Source: Meghimatium bilineatum
Taxonomy: Eukaryota; Mollusca; Gastropoda; Stylommatophora; Philomycidae
Length of the DNA: 64,000 nt
NCBI GenBank assembly: GCA_034231615.1
Contig: CM067306.1
Location: 67,425,579-67,489,578, forward strand
Direction: 5' to 3'
Shown one piece after another: positions 1 to 10,800 of the stretch. The position numbers and the translations under genes are program-made. The number at the start of each line of letters is the position of its first letter. The stretch's first letter is position 1. The notes below the pieces were generated by a model. That model saw only the letters and a list, made by a program, of their open reading frames with translations, was not told the origin of the DNA and made no database searches.

Positions 1-166
1 GTAGCGGGTATGTATTTATTTGTAGTGCTAGGTATTTATTTGTAGCGGGTATGTATTTATTTGTAGTGCTAGGTATTTATTTGTAGTGGGTATGTATTTA
101 TTTGTAGTGATTAGGTATTTATTTGTAGTGGGTAGGTATGTGTTTGTAGTTGGTAGGTATTTGTAA
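1..166. repeat. 20-22 bp minisatellite
   Basis: About eight degenerate copies of a unit reading roughly GTAGTGGGTATGTATTTATT run from the window edge. The array probably continues to the left. From 167 to about 640 I see no convincing gene; a 64-codon minus-strand frame at 269-463 has no recognisable homology. Confidence 0.9.
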
Positions 167-639
167 CACACGTATCTTGTTGAATATAATTATGCAGTTC
201 TGATGGCACTGTCATTCTTCACCAGGATCTGTGTTCCTGAATGAACATCTATCTGTGTTCCTTCAGCATCAAATATGGTACATAGGGCAGAAACCAGAGC
301 TCTCTGAGCAATATGATGCTACTGTGTGTAATTGTTGCATGTTGTTGAGAACCATAGTCATACCCATTTTGATGGATGTTTTGTGAAGTCTCTCTTGGTC
401 TTCCAATTTGTTCTTTTGCCATGTGATATTCATTTTAATGCTTTTTAATGGTTTGACACACATGTTGAATAATACCCTCCGTCTGACTCATCAAATATTT
501 TTCTCTTATAAACATGTTTCCTTTTTAATTCTCCTTAACTACGGTACTGTGTATAAAGGATGATTTTTTTGAAAAATAAAAACTGGGAAGTAGGAAGTCA
601 TTATATTTATATACTATTTAGTACAGATTAAGTAAATAT

Positions 640-940
640 AGCCTCATCATGTGATAAGTCCAACTTTTTAATGTTACGTGTAGTTTCATTGAGATTTCAT
701 TGTGACCTAGGATTTAAAAGTCGCTACTTATGCTTCGAACTGAGAGCTCCCCTGTCCCCCAAGGTCATCCAAAGGCGGGGGGTGGGGAGCGCACTGTCAA
801 GTGTGTAGCGGGTAGATTAATGGTTCCACAAGTAGACTTAGCTTCTGTGAAATACAAGTAAATTCAAGTAGGAAGCTCTTCCGTGAGATGCATCTTTATT
901 GATATTTCCTGTCGTTAAATAATATATGTATTTGTTTCAT
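640..940 (+). repeat. dispersed repeat, copy 1
   Basis: This stretch is a diverged copy of 20290-20560. Shared landmarks occur in the same order: an ACTGAGAGC(T/C)CCC block, then CCCCAAGGT, GTGTAGCGGG, CTTAGCT(T)CTGTGAAAT, and a final TTTC(G/C)TGTCGTTAAATAAT-like end. No coding capacity is visible. The family is unknown. Confidence 0.6.
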
Positions 941-1185
941 TAAAAAAAGAGGTCACATTTGCTGAACGTGTACCTACTATTAATCCTCAGATAAAACATT
1001 CAATTTTTGGAGCCTAAAAAGAATTTTGCAAACCAAGATCAAGGAAGAACTGCATTGAAGTGTATGCTATTGCTGTCTCACTACTGATAGGAAATATTAA
1101 CTTGCTGGAGAAAATAAAATAAACATTAAAACTTCATCAAAACTATTGAAACATCGGAGCCCATATACCAGCTTGGTGCTGAAAC

Positions 1186-1689
1186 ATGGATGACAATACA
1201 GTCAGACACAGACACGTAGCAGAACAACCCATAAATTCAGATACACATGATAATAGTGATAATTTTATCAAACCAAATAAGTATCAGAAAATGTCTGATG
1301 CCAAAAAAATGGCATATGTTACAGGAAAACAGCTGAATTTTATTTACTATTCTGTCATAACATGTGTGATTTTAACATGTTTTCTAGTTATGGTTGTTGT
1401 TATGTTTTATTTTACATTTGACGCCCGTTTAAAGATGATTGAATATGAAACTGGTCACCAAATTAAATTTCTAGAGAATGAGATTCATCACCTTGTACAA
1501 CAAATTCATGAGCAAAAAGGCCTGAGTGGTGATATAAAGATGTTGGAATATGAAATGAGACGTCTTGTCCAACTTGTGAATATCCTAGAGAAGATTATTG
1601 AAGAAGTAAAAGCTAACACATTGTTTCAAATAGCAGATAAAATCACCAGTTATTTTGTACCAAACATTGTCACACGTATGCTCACGTAA
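1186..1689 (+). CDS. predicted type II membrane protein with coiled coil
   Basis: This is an uninterrupted 167-codon frame starting with ATG. Residues 1-50 are polar. Residues about 52-78 form one strongly hydrophobic membrane segment (around FIYYSVITCVILTCF). Residues about 82-145 look like an amphipathic coiled coil rich in E, K, L and I (for example MIEYE, FLENEIHHL, EYEMRRLVQLV). There is no signal peptide, so the layout suggests a cytoplasmic N-terminus and an extracellular or lumenal stalk. That would suit the stalk exon of a trimeric type II protein (TNF-ligand-like or fibrinogen-domain-like), but no head domain is present. The stop codon lies inside a 37-bp direct duplication (1652-1688 and 1689-1725). 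Intactness and biased composition argue for a real gene, but I recognise no family. It could also be one exon of a longer gene or a decayed copy. Confidence 0.5.
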   Translation: MDDNTVRHRHVAEQPINSDTHDNSDNFIKPNKYQKMSDAKKMAYVTGKQLNFIYYSVITCVILTCFLVMVVVMFYFTFDARLKMIEYETGHQIKFLENEIHHLVQQIHEQKGLSGDIKMLEYEMRRLVQLVNILEKIIEEVKANTLFQIADKITSYFVPNIVTRMLT

Positions 1690-1725
1690 TTTTGTACCAA
1701 AGATTGTCACAAGTATGCTCACGTA
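1652..1725. repeat. 37-bp direct duplication over stop codon
   Basis: Two near-identical 37-bp units beginning ATTTTGTACCAAA abut each other. The stop codon of the 1186 frame is at the junction. Confidence 0.8.
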
Positions 1726-1844
1726 ATTGTGAGATTATCAATCACTATTATTATGACACCTAGAATGGTGTGTGATAACGATTACATTTTTCTTTTTTAT
1801 TCACTCTCATTTTGGTATTTTTCTGTGTATTTAAGATTATTTTG

Positions 1845-2380
1845 GTCTTGCTAGATCTTCGGAGCAGTTGCTAGGACGAAACACTCAGTCTTCTCCAGGT
1901 CAGATTGGCTGCCCTGAAGGTTTTGCCTCAGTTCAGTCCAGCATGGTCATGTCTTGTCTCGCTGTAATCAGTCCAGCATGGTCATGTCTTGCCTCGCCGT
2001 TCGGTGTAATCAGTCCAGCATGGTCATGTCTTGCCTCGCCGTTCGGTGTAATCAGTCCAGCATGGTCATGTCTTGTCTTGCCGTTCGGTGTAATCAGTCC
2101 AGCATGGTCATGTCTTGTCTCGCCGTTCGGTGTAATCAGTCCAGCATGGTCATGTCTTGTCTCGCCGTTCGGTGTAATCAGTCCAGCATGGTCATGTCTT
2201 GTCTCGCCGTTCGGTGTAATCTGCACAGTTTTGGAGTATCTGTTCGGGGATCTGTATTCTTGATCAACAAGGACATTCATATGTGTGGGCCACCAAGATC
2301 CGGCAGAGGTGGCCCTGTAGTCTGCAGTGGCCAGTTCTAAATCGAAAGATGATGGTCTGTAGTTGCCTATGAAGTTGGTG
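1845..2380 (-). mobile_element. RNase-H-type LINE 3' fragment with internal minisatellite
   Basis: Read on the minus strand from about 2380, the sequence encodes an FRFRTGHCRL motif, a QNCADYTERRDKTW segment, then ELRQNLQGSQSDLEKTE and a short C-terminus. This order is typical of the region after RNase H in jockey/I-type non-LTR retrotransposons. In-frame stops show it is dead. The DYTERRDKTW segment has been amplified into a 42-bp tandem array (1930-2223). Confidence 0.65.
1930..2223. repeat. 42-bp minisatellite
   Basis: About six to seven copies of a 42-bp unit containing AGTCCAGCATGGTCATGTCT. The period is a multiple of three, so several frames stay open on both strands; these are not genes. 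The array lies inside LINE coding sequence. Confidence 0.95.
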
Positions 2381-2647
2381 TATGAAATTTAGTTTCTGAT
2401 CGTTATCTATATCTTTCTTCCACTATTATGTATAATGGTTGCTCCCATTTGTTAGCAAACAGATTTAATCATCTTATTTATTTGGAACATATTTCCTATA
2501 AATTTTATAATGGAGGAGTTTGGTACTAACAGCTACTTTCTCAGATTTCTGATGCCTATGCAATTCATCCATTGTTGCAATATCTGTGAATAAAATCCAA
2601 GACTAGGTGACGTAATATCAAGCAAGATTCCACAAACATACAGATTA

Positions 2648-2945
2648 ATGATCACAAACTGAAAAAAGTTTCCACCTTAAAATATCTTTAGTTCCAAATA
2701 TGTGATGATTGGAGACTGGAGAAGACAGTAGATTTTTCTGATGACAGGGCTGACAATATAACATGACCACAGAAGAAGGGAATGAGATTAAGATAAGACT
2801 CAAGATGTTGATAGCTACCATGGTAAGGTTGAATATGATTTGAAAAAGTAAGATCAGTATTACAGTAAAGAACACTCTATACAGATTGCTATTGCTAACT
2901 ATTCTCTTGTATGGATGTGAGAGATCGACACCTTAAAGCAGACAG
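2648..2945 (+). mobile_element. LINE reverse-transcriptase C-terminal fragment
   Basis: Plus-strand translation shows NEIKIRLKMLIATMVRLN, then KSKISITVKNTLYR and LLTILLYGCE. This is the conserved region just downstream of the palm in RTE/CR1-type LINEs (the YGCETW region). Stops interrupt it, and it ends where the following minisatellite starts. Confidence 0.6.
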
Positions 2946-2961
2946 GGAAAACAAGGATTCA

Positions 2962-3393
2962 GACTTTTTAATATAAGCGTGACAGATGTTTTTTAATGTA
3001 AGCGTGACAGACGTTTTTTTAAATGTAAGCATGACAGACGTTTTTTATATGTAAGCGTGACAGACGTTTTTTTAATGTAAGCGTGACAGATGTGTTTTTA
3101 ATGTAAGCGTGACAGATGTTTTTTAATGTAAGCGTGACATGTTTTTTAATGTAAGCGTTACATGTTTTTTTAATGTAAGCATGACAGATGTTTTTTAATG
3201 TAAGCGTTACATGTTTTTTTAATGTAAGCATGACAGATGTTTTTTTTAATGTGAGCATGACAGACGTTTTTTTAATGTAAGTGTGACATGTTTTTTAATG
3301 TAAGCGTGACAGATGTTTTTTTAATGTAAGCGTGACAGACGTTTTTTAATGTAAGCGTGACAGACGTTTTTTAATGTAAGCGTGACAGATGTA
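2962..3393. repeat. 24-27 bp minisatellite
   Basis: About 17 copies of a unit reading approximately TTTTTTAATGTAAGCGTGAC plus AGATG or AGACG, with variable T-tract length. Confidence 0.95.
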
Positions 3394-3449
3394 TTTTTTT
3401 TACTTAGTATATTTACTTAGTATAGTATAGTAGATGTTAGTATAGGAGT

Positions 3450-3775
3450 TATATAGCAGTGCAGAACTCTCTTCCCTCTCTTCCTCTAATGTATAGCAGT
3501 GCAGAACTCTCTTCCCTCTTCCTCTAATGAGATGTGTATTGGCATGGACTAGGATCCACATGTGTGTGCATGGACAACATTCCGTGTCTAGTAGTTATGC
3601 CATAAACTAGAAGTTTCTCGATTCAGACGCTTATTTTGTTTTCATCAGATCCTTTAGTTATAAATTTCTCTTATTTTGTTTTCATCAGTTCCTTCAGTTA
3701 TAAATTTCTCTTATACTGCAGTTCCTTCAGTTATAAATTTCCCTTATGAAGTTCCTTCAGTTATATATATACCTT
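3450..3775. repeat. short tandem duplications
   Basis: A unit of about 40 bp starting TATAGCAGTGCAGAACTCTC occurs twice (3450-3530). A second unit of about 40 bp with CAGTTCCTTCAGTTATAAAT then occurs three to four times (3630-3775). Confidence 0.8.
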
Positions 3776-3954
3776 ATTGTGTTGCTGGTTATTTATTGTT
3801 AAAATAAAATCCTGACAAAATTTATCTTTGTTACCAATTTCATTTCTCAAATTTGTAATGAAATTACAAAAATATATAATTGATAAAATTTACATTTGAA
3901 AGCCTCTTACATTTGTTATGTAAAAAATAACAGCAATTAAAATGAAGTTCATCA

Positions 3955-4930
3955 CCAAAGGTTACTGCATTGCTCTCAGCGGTCCCAAGGTTAACAGATA
4001 ACCAAGATCCCAAATATACCTCCTCGTGGTGCACTCTGTGAAAAGATGTATGCTGCTCATGCTGTTTCTGGCGGAAAACACTTTTGGGATTGTGTCCGGG
4101 AATGTAGAGGCTGCAGATGGAATGAGAATTGACTGCATAAGACAAGCAATATCTCTGACACCTATGTGCCAACATATACAAAGTCACAGTCGACACACAG
4201 TGATGCAGCTCAATCCGACTTGAGCATTGGTGGGGCGGCCAATGCAATTGTCTCAAAATGGGTAGTTATCACGACAAATAGTGAGTCCAAACGACAATGT
4301 ATTACGTATAAAACAGTGCAGCACATCGCCAGAGGGCAGCGCTATGTACAAACAGAAAGATGTTATACGGAAATCTTGACTAAAGTGCTGTTCAGCTCAC
4401 AACGTGCTTCAAATCCCCGGTGTTCCTAACAGATCAGGCCTAACTCTACTGTCGATGCTTTCCTATACTGGAACCCTGCTCAAAAAGTTTTCTTCAGCTC
4501 GAGAACAAGCTTCTAGGCAGCGGTGCTCCTCAAAAGTGTTTAGATACTTGAACAAGGGGGTTCACGATGTCGGTTGACACCTCGGCTAAGAGAGTGAATG
4601 ATCCCGGCCAGACACAACTCTACCGTTAATGCTTTCCTATAAAGGAATCATGCTCGCGTACAGTAAAGGTTCAGTACTCAATGGGCACAGACATAATACG
4701 TCTAATCATGCGAAACAAGTTCACTGGCAGCGACTTAAGCCTACATCCCTGACTACCATCTCGCATGAGACTGTCACAAAGGGACATGTTTTGGCCTGAA
4801 AAGTCTGAGGGCACAGTGGGTGATAAACTGTCACGGTCTAGAGTCAATACAATTCTCTGCATGGCGACAGACAGGAAGGCTGTCACAGACTTGGGAAGCC
4901 CTTTTCCCGAATTAAATGCATGATGAAAAC
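3955..4930 (-). repeat. Rep1 interspersed element, minus copy
   Basis: This matches, in reverse, the elements at 19260-20240 and 26395-27840. Landmarks include TGGTTATCTGCTAACCCTGG (here inverted and altered), the CACGATCCCCAAA block, GGTACTGAACC, and TTTATCACCCACTGTGCCCT near the 5' end. No transposase or reverse transcriptase is visible, and the class is unknown. Confidence 0.6.
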
Positions 4931-5802
4931 GGATATTCAGGCCTTAGATATGCTGGGTCAGCCAAGGTGCAAATAACACAGCTCTGCTATGAAACTTGCA
5001 GCAGAATGTACTTCATGCTCACCGGCGAAAATCGCATGAAATCTCTTGTTGTATCAGAGAGTGAACTTAGAAGAAGAAAAAGATTAAGTTTCCAACTCAT
5101 CAAATGTCACAATATGACGAACCTGATGGTAGAGGATAAAGATTTGTGTAGATCTTTCTGCATCAAATGTCACACCCCTATGACATTGACAGGTTAAGGG
5201 TATTTTTATATATTGGAAGGACATGTTTATTCAATAGGAAATATTGCAAGAATAATATATGTATCTATCTATTCGCTAAACCCTTTGTTGCCTTTCAGCA
5301 TCAGGAGTAGAGAGACGGCCCTCGTGCATGCTGGGTATATTGTGGAATTTGTCACCTCTTTTACTTGGTGGTCCTTCATTTTCGTGGTTGGTCTCTAGGC
5401 CTGCCTTCGCTGTATGTGTAGCATTACTTATTATGGTAGTCTGCTGATGTGTGCAAACCATTTGATCTGTTGTCTCTTAATATATTTCAAGATTGGGTGG
5501 TGCCAGTTCTTTGTCCAATGTCCTCATTCCTCACTCTGTCTCCTATATTCCTATGATTCTGCGTAAGCATGCCATTTCAGCTGTCACAAGTTTACATTTG
5601 TCTTGTGCTGTCATTGTCCATGTTTGGCATTGGTAGTACAGCGTTGGCATAATAATCGTTTTGAATAGTGTTATTTTGGTGTTTAAGAATACATTTTTGT
5701 TTCTGAAGATTGGTGTCATTTGCCCTAGGGCTTGTGTATTTCTTTACTGTTCTCGCCGTCTGTTGTTATATTGCTTTCTAGGTATGTGAATCCTGTCACG
5801 TT

Positions 5803-5884
<82 letters not shown>
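5803..5884. repeat. (AT)n microsatellite
   Basis: About 41 uninterrupted AT dinucleotides inside LINE-A. Confidence 0.98.
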
Positions 5885-5887
<3 letters not shown>

Positions 5888-6826
5888 CGTTTCTTTCTGT
5901 TCTTCCTATCTTCATTACTTCAGTCTTTTCTATATTTATCTTCATGTTAAAGGTTTGGCATGTTTGGTGTAATCTGTATATTTGTCTTTGTAGCTGTTCT
6001 TCTGATGATGCTACTAGTGCTTAGTCATCTGCAAATAGCAATTCGTGTAAATTATCCTTCAGGTGTTTTTGTTTTCTTCTGTTGTCTTTGTTACTTTGCA
6101 GATGTGATCTTATGTGATGTTATGAATAATAGGGGGATAGTATACATCACAGTCTCACTCCAGAGTGAATTTGGATATTATCGGATGTACCTGTGCTCGT
6201 TCTTACTGTGCATTGACTATTGGCGTATATGCTCTGACATAGGTTTATCATATGTTGGGGAACTCCATATGTCTGTAATGTTATCTATAGTTGCGCTCTA
6301 TCCACTCTGTCAAAAGCTTTCTCTTGATCTATGAAAGCCAAATATAAGTCTTGGTTATGTTCTGTCGCTCTTTCTGAAATTTGTTTGAGGGCGAAGATTG
6401 CATCTGTACAGCTTTTATTTTTCCGAAAGCCCAATTGTGTGTTGTTGAGCCATGGTTCTATATATTTGCGCATTCTTCTCTCCAGTATCTCGCTAAAGAT
6501 TTTTCCTATGTGGCTTAAGAGTGATATGCCTCTATACTTAGTGCAATCCCTCTTTTTTACTGCCTTTTTTCTTCCAGATAGGAACAATCACCGCTGTATT
6601 CCACTCCTGTGGTGTCTTGCATATCATACTGAACAGCCTGTGTAGACACTTTATACCTGTCACTGTTAGCATTTTTGTTAGTTCTACAGGTATGCCATCT
6701 ATTCCTGGTGCTTTGTTATTTGGTGCATGTTAAACTGCGTCTTCAATTTCAGATTTCAGGATGTATGGTTCTAGGTCTTCTTCTACTGTATTTATTGTTA
6801 TAATCACTTCTCCTTCCTTTAGGTTT

Positions 6827-6984
6827 CTTCTTCTTCAGTGTTCATTCTCAAACTCCCGCTGGATCTCTCTTGTAGCAGGACAATGGTCCTATTAGATTTC
6901 CAGCAGGATGTAGTCCAGAGAATGGAAATGCGTTGTGTCACTGTTTTATTTGCGCCAATAGCTCAACACATCCGTCTTCTGCGG
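6827..6984 (-). mobile_element. SINE-B with target-site duplication
   Basis: A 158-bp element on the minus strand: GGATGTGTTGAGCTATTGGC at its 5' end, a core with CATTTCCATTCTCTGGACTA, and a GAGTTTGAGAATGAACACTG then GAAGAAGAA tail. It is flanked by TCCTTTAGGTTT (6815-6826) and TCCTTTAGATTT (6985-6996), a 12-bp duplication with one change. It splits the LINE-A frame between NLK and EGE. Confidence 0.8.
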
Positions 6985-7055
6985 TCCTTTAGATTTAATA
7001 GTTGATTGACGTAATTTTTCCATCTTTCCATGGGGCCTATTTAGTAACATTGCTG

Positions 7056-7775
7056 GGTTCATCGTTGATTTATACTGAGAATAATACTGGTGTCATAGTA
7101 AAATTACCCACGAAAATGTCATATTGACAGATAACAAAGAGTAATGCGTGGCAGTGACAAAATGTGCTTCAATTATTTTTGTTGTCCATGGCAGTGAAAG
7201 TGTTCAAAACATTCTCTTTCTAATTTCTTTTTCATTTTGTTCTGAATGTTGATTGCACTTATAACAGATTTCAAGCATCATTTTCTCTGTATCATTTTCT
7301 CCTTATCGCTGTTTTGTGTCATAATTTACTTCTTACCTAAGATATTTTGAGATCTGACATTTTGTGAGATATTTGTCAAGACCAGTGCATATTATCGTTT
7401 TTAATCAACCTGGCAGGTCATTAAAAATAGCTTAGATGACCAGATTTTTCCCACCCCCTGTGCTAGAACAAATGAGTTCTTGTTTGGACCATGTCCCTCC
7501 TCCCCCAATGTGATTACTTATTTGATTATTTACCATGACAATATTTATCATTTTGTTAGGGTTTGGGTCAGGAGAGGTTTTGTTTTACATAACTAACGCT
7601 AAATAAGTTTATATTAAAATTAATCAAGGATAAACATAAACTGACAAATATTGCCAAGGGAAATAATCACATCGGGAGGGGGCTACAGTTTCAAACAAGA
7701 ACCAACAAATGCAGATGAAGAAAATATGCAAATAAAATCACAATTGCTATCAATCGTTAAACTGTGCTAGCTAAT
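7056..7775. other. COA1 3' flank / unassigned
   Basis: AT-rich sequence downstream of the COA1 stop codon on the minus strand. It presumably includes the 3' UTR. I could not pick a convincing polyadenylation signal and see no other gene. Confidence 0.3.
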
Positions 7776-7890
7776 CTATTCATTTGTTGATTTTGGCATG
7801 TGATCATTCTGTGTTGCCAGTTTCCTGTCATAAAATGTCCATCTCTGCTTTGTGTCTGAGATTTCTAAGTCCAACTGATCAATGTCCCAC
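7776..7890 (-). CDS. COA1: COA1 exon 4 and stop
   Basis: The acceptor is TGTTTCACAG. The first base completes AGG (Arg), followed by WDIDQLDLEISDTKQRW and a polar tail ending STNE then TAG. Confidence 0.87.
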
Positions 7891-10800
7891 CTGTGAAACA
7901 GAAATCAGTAACAAATTTGTTATGTACTGTAATGAGTAAATTTGTTATGTAACTATAATGATGATGTTGTGGTTCTATAGAAGAATGCTGAGAATACCAT
8001 GGACTGCCAGAAAAACTAATGTGCAGATGTTGAAAGAGTCAAATGAGAGATGGACCTTAACCAATAGTATAAGAAAAAGACAATCTTCATTTTTTGGCCA
8101 CTTCATGAGACAAGAAGGTTTGGAGAACATAGTTATAAAAGGCAAGATTGAAGACAACAGAGACAGAGGACGATAACGTGAGAAAATATTAGACAGTTCG
8201 ACAACCTGGCACAGCAGGGAAATAACAACGATCCTGAAACATAATACTGGAGACAGATAGCTGTGGAGAGCCATGATCGCCCACACCAGCCGGCATGGCA
8301 CCAGATGATGATGATGATGGCTGTAATGAACAAATTATGAGTGATTCAAATATTGTGCAGCAAATACGGAAGGGGAAATAATATTGTGGACTCATACTAG
8401 AATACGATAATATTACAATAGTAGAAGATTTTGATTGGAATAAAATGGAATATACCGGTACTTATAATGAGATTAGTTGTAATGGAAATCCTAAAAATAA
8501 TACAATTTTTGTTTCAATTCCCAATTTGTTTTAGATTCTTTATCATAATTTTTTTTAAACTCATTAAATGCTTCAAGCTGTCCTTGCTTGCTATCCAGTT
8601 ATGCTATTTGAAGGCCCTCATCTTCATCAACAGGTAGAATATCCTGAACAGGATGTAGCAGTCATCACAGACTTTCAAAACTTCTGTCCATCTTGAGCCA
8701 GTCTTCCAGTTTCTGTTACTGTCATGTTCAGGTGTTCTTTGATGTCTTGCGTCCATCTTCTTCTTGGTCTGCCTCTTGTTCATCTCACTGGCATCATCCC
8801 CTCCATTATGGTTTTCTCTAGGACGTGAACATCAACTCCCCAAGATGTACTGCAAGTTGCTTTAGTATGTTAAACCTCCTAGATGCTTTTTTGTAATGTT
8901 ATTAACAAAGTTGCTGAAGGCTAGCTTCATATCCAGCTGGACAGCTACAGTAAGCATGTTGGACTTTCTTTGCTCTTTATTTCAGCTGGACTTTCTTTGC
9001 TCTTTATTTCAGATTCTTCAAGGGTCATTTTAAGTTTTTTTAGTTTGTCGCTAAGTGTAAATATGGTGTGTGCAGTTTTACAGGTGTTTACCTTTAGTTT
9101 CCAGAAGTTGCAATAGGTTGATATTGTGAGAAGAGTTTCTCTCTTGGCAGCCCAGATGTAAGTACGATCCATATGTTCTTGGCAATCTAGATATAAGTAC
9201 GATCCACTTGTTCTTAGTAATCCAGATGTAAGTATGATGCACTTGTCCATGATTAATTTAGATATTTTAGCATTGATTCTCAACAGGGTACAGTATTCTA
9301 CCCTCTATACTTACTTCGTATAAGACTAGATGTTACTATATTTTTTTTCTCTTCCCGGTCCTTGCAGCACATTTTCAATACTAAATAGCATTCAAAATAC
9401 ATTATTCATAATCAAAGTAAATTGTTCATAAACAAAATAAGTTATCAGAATGGTTTTTTAAAACTTTAAAGCAAAAATTGTCAGTTTTCCTGGCTAGCGA
9501 GAGTTGAATAGTCCCAACTCGCTCAAACATGGTTGTGATTCATGTTTTCAATGCCAGTCAAGCTGTTTCACATAATTCTAGCAATACTACTGAAATGCAT
9601 AAATTGTGCATGAAAAAGTCATGTCTCTTATACAGTACACTCTTGGATTATGGTAGATATTAAGTATGTTTCGCACCTGTCTCCAAGTTTTTCTCGACTT
9701 GCTAATACATGAAGAACACCCTTGCCCTTTGGTCCTTTCAGAGGAATACTCAGCTGGAAGAAAATACATAGTAAAAGAATTATTTCACTACATTATTGTA
9801 TAAGTTCCAAGTTTTTATGAAGCCTGATAAATTATGTCCACATTCATTGAAAACTTGAATTCACATTTATGTTTAGGTAATTTGCATTTTTTTCACCTTC
9901 TGATCCAGCACATCTGATTTTAGCATGCTTTTATTTCATGTGAGCTTTCCCAGCCTGTGATAACCTTCCTATCCATCGCCAGGCACAGAGCATGTATCAG
10001 TTCTATGCCATGACAGTTTATCACCCACTGTGCCCTAGGATTTGACAAGCTAAAAATATGTTCCTTAGGTGGCAGTATCCAAGGAGATGTCAATCAGGGA
10101 TTTGGGTCGACTATATCCATCTCATACGAGGTGATCCGCAGTTAGTAAACTTGATTTGTGTGATCTTCTTTTCTTCTTCAGCGTTCATTCTCAAACTCCC
10201 ACTGGATCTTCCTTGTAGCAGGACCATCATCCTACTAGATTTCCAGCAGGTTGTAGTCCAGAGAATGGAAATGTGTTGTGTCGCCGCTTTATTTGCGACA
10301 ATGGCCCGATACATCCGACTTCGGCTGCATTTTGCGTGATAAGACGCCATTACCCCATGTCCTCGGGTACTGGCCCTTATCTCAACTGGTACCCTGATTC
10401 CAGTATAGGAAATTCGCTCAAACAGTAAAGTTGGACTAGGGTTGGTTCACCCTCTTAATTGAAGCTTCGCTCACCAACATTGTGAGCACCTCGTCTAAGT
10501 TTGAGCTTCTATTCAGTTTGTTCGTTCTGGGATAGTATGGTATCCTGCCTTTACCTTTCTGCACAACCTGCTGCCAGAAGACACCTAAAAGCTTGTTCAT
10601 GAACACTGTGGTATCTTCTTGTGTACTCAATAGACCTGCTTTACTTCTCTGCAGGGGTGCCGCACTGCTCCAGGTGGACCCAGGGTTAGCAGATAACCAG
10701 GATCCCAAAAGTGCCTCCTCGTGGCGCATTCTGGAAACAGAAATACAGCTGCTAGTGCTGATTCTAGCTAAATATTTTGGGGATCGTGTCTGTGAATGTG

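Larger units (their letters stand above)
5256..7055 (-). mobile_element. LINE-A reverse transcriptase fragment
   Basis: Read on the minus strand, the translation gives MERWKNYVNQLLN (about 7050-7010), then after a SINE insertion EEDLEPYILKSEIEDAV, NNKAPGIDGIPVEL (motif 1), YRGISLLS, QLGFRKNKSCTDAIFAL, FIDQEKAFDRVDR, and a FADD catalytic box followed at once by a stop (6021-6035). A YLGS/YGCETW-type region leads to the 3' end at about 5256 with a TATC/GATA-rich tail. The copy is dead. It is broken by an AT microsatellite (5803-5884) and a SINE (6827-6984). It is related to the plus-strand piece at 13955-14700. It probably belongs to an RTE- or CR1-like clade. Confidence 0.8.

Noticed and set aside
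3864-4256. 130-codon minus frame as a gene
   Set aside because: It lies within a Rep1 copy and recurs, diverged and broken, in other copies; treated as repeat sequence.
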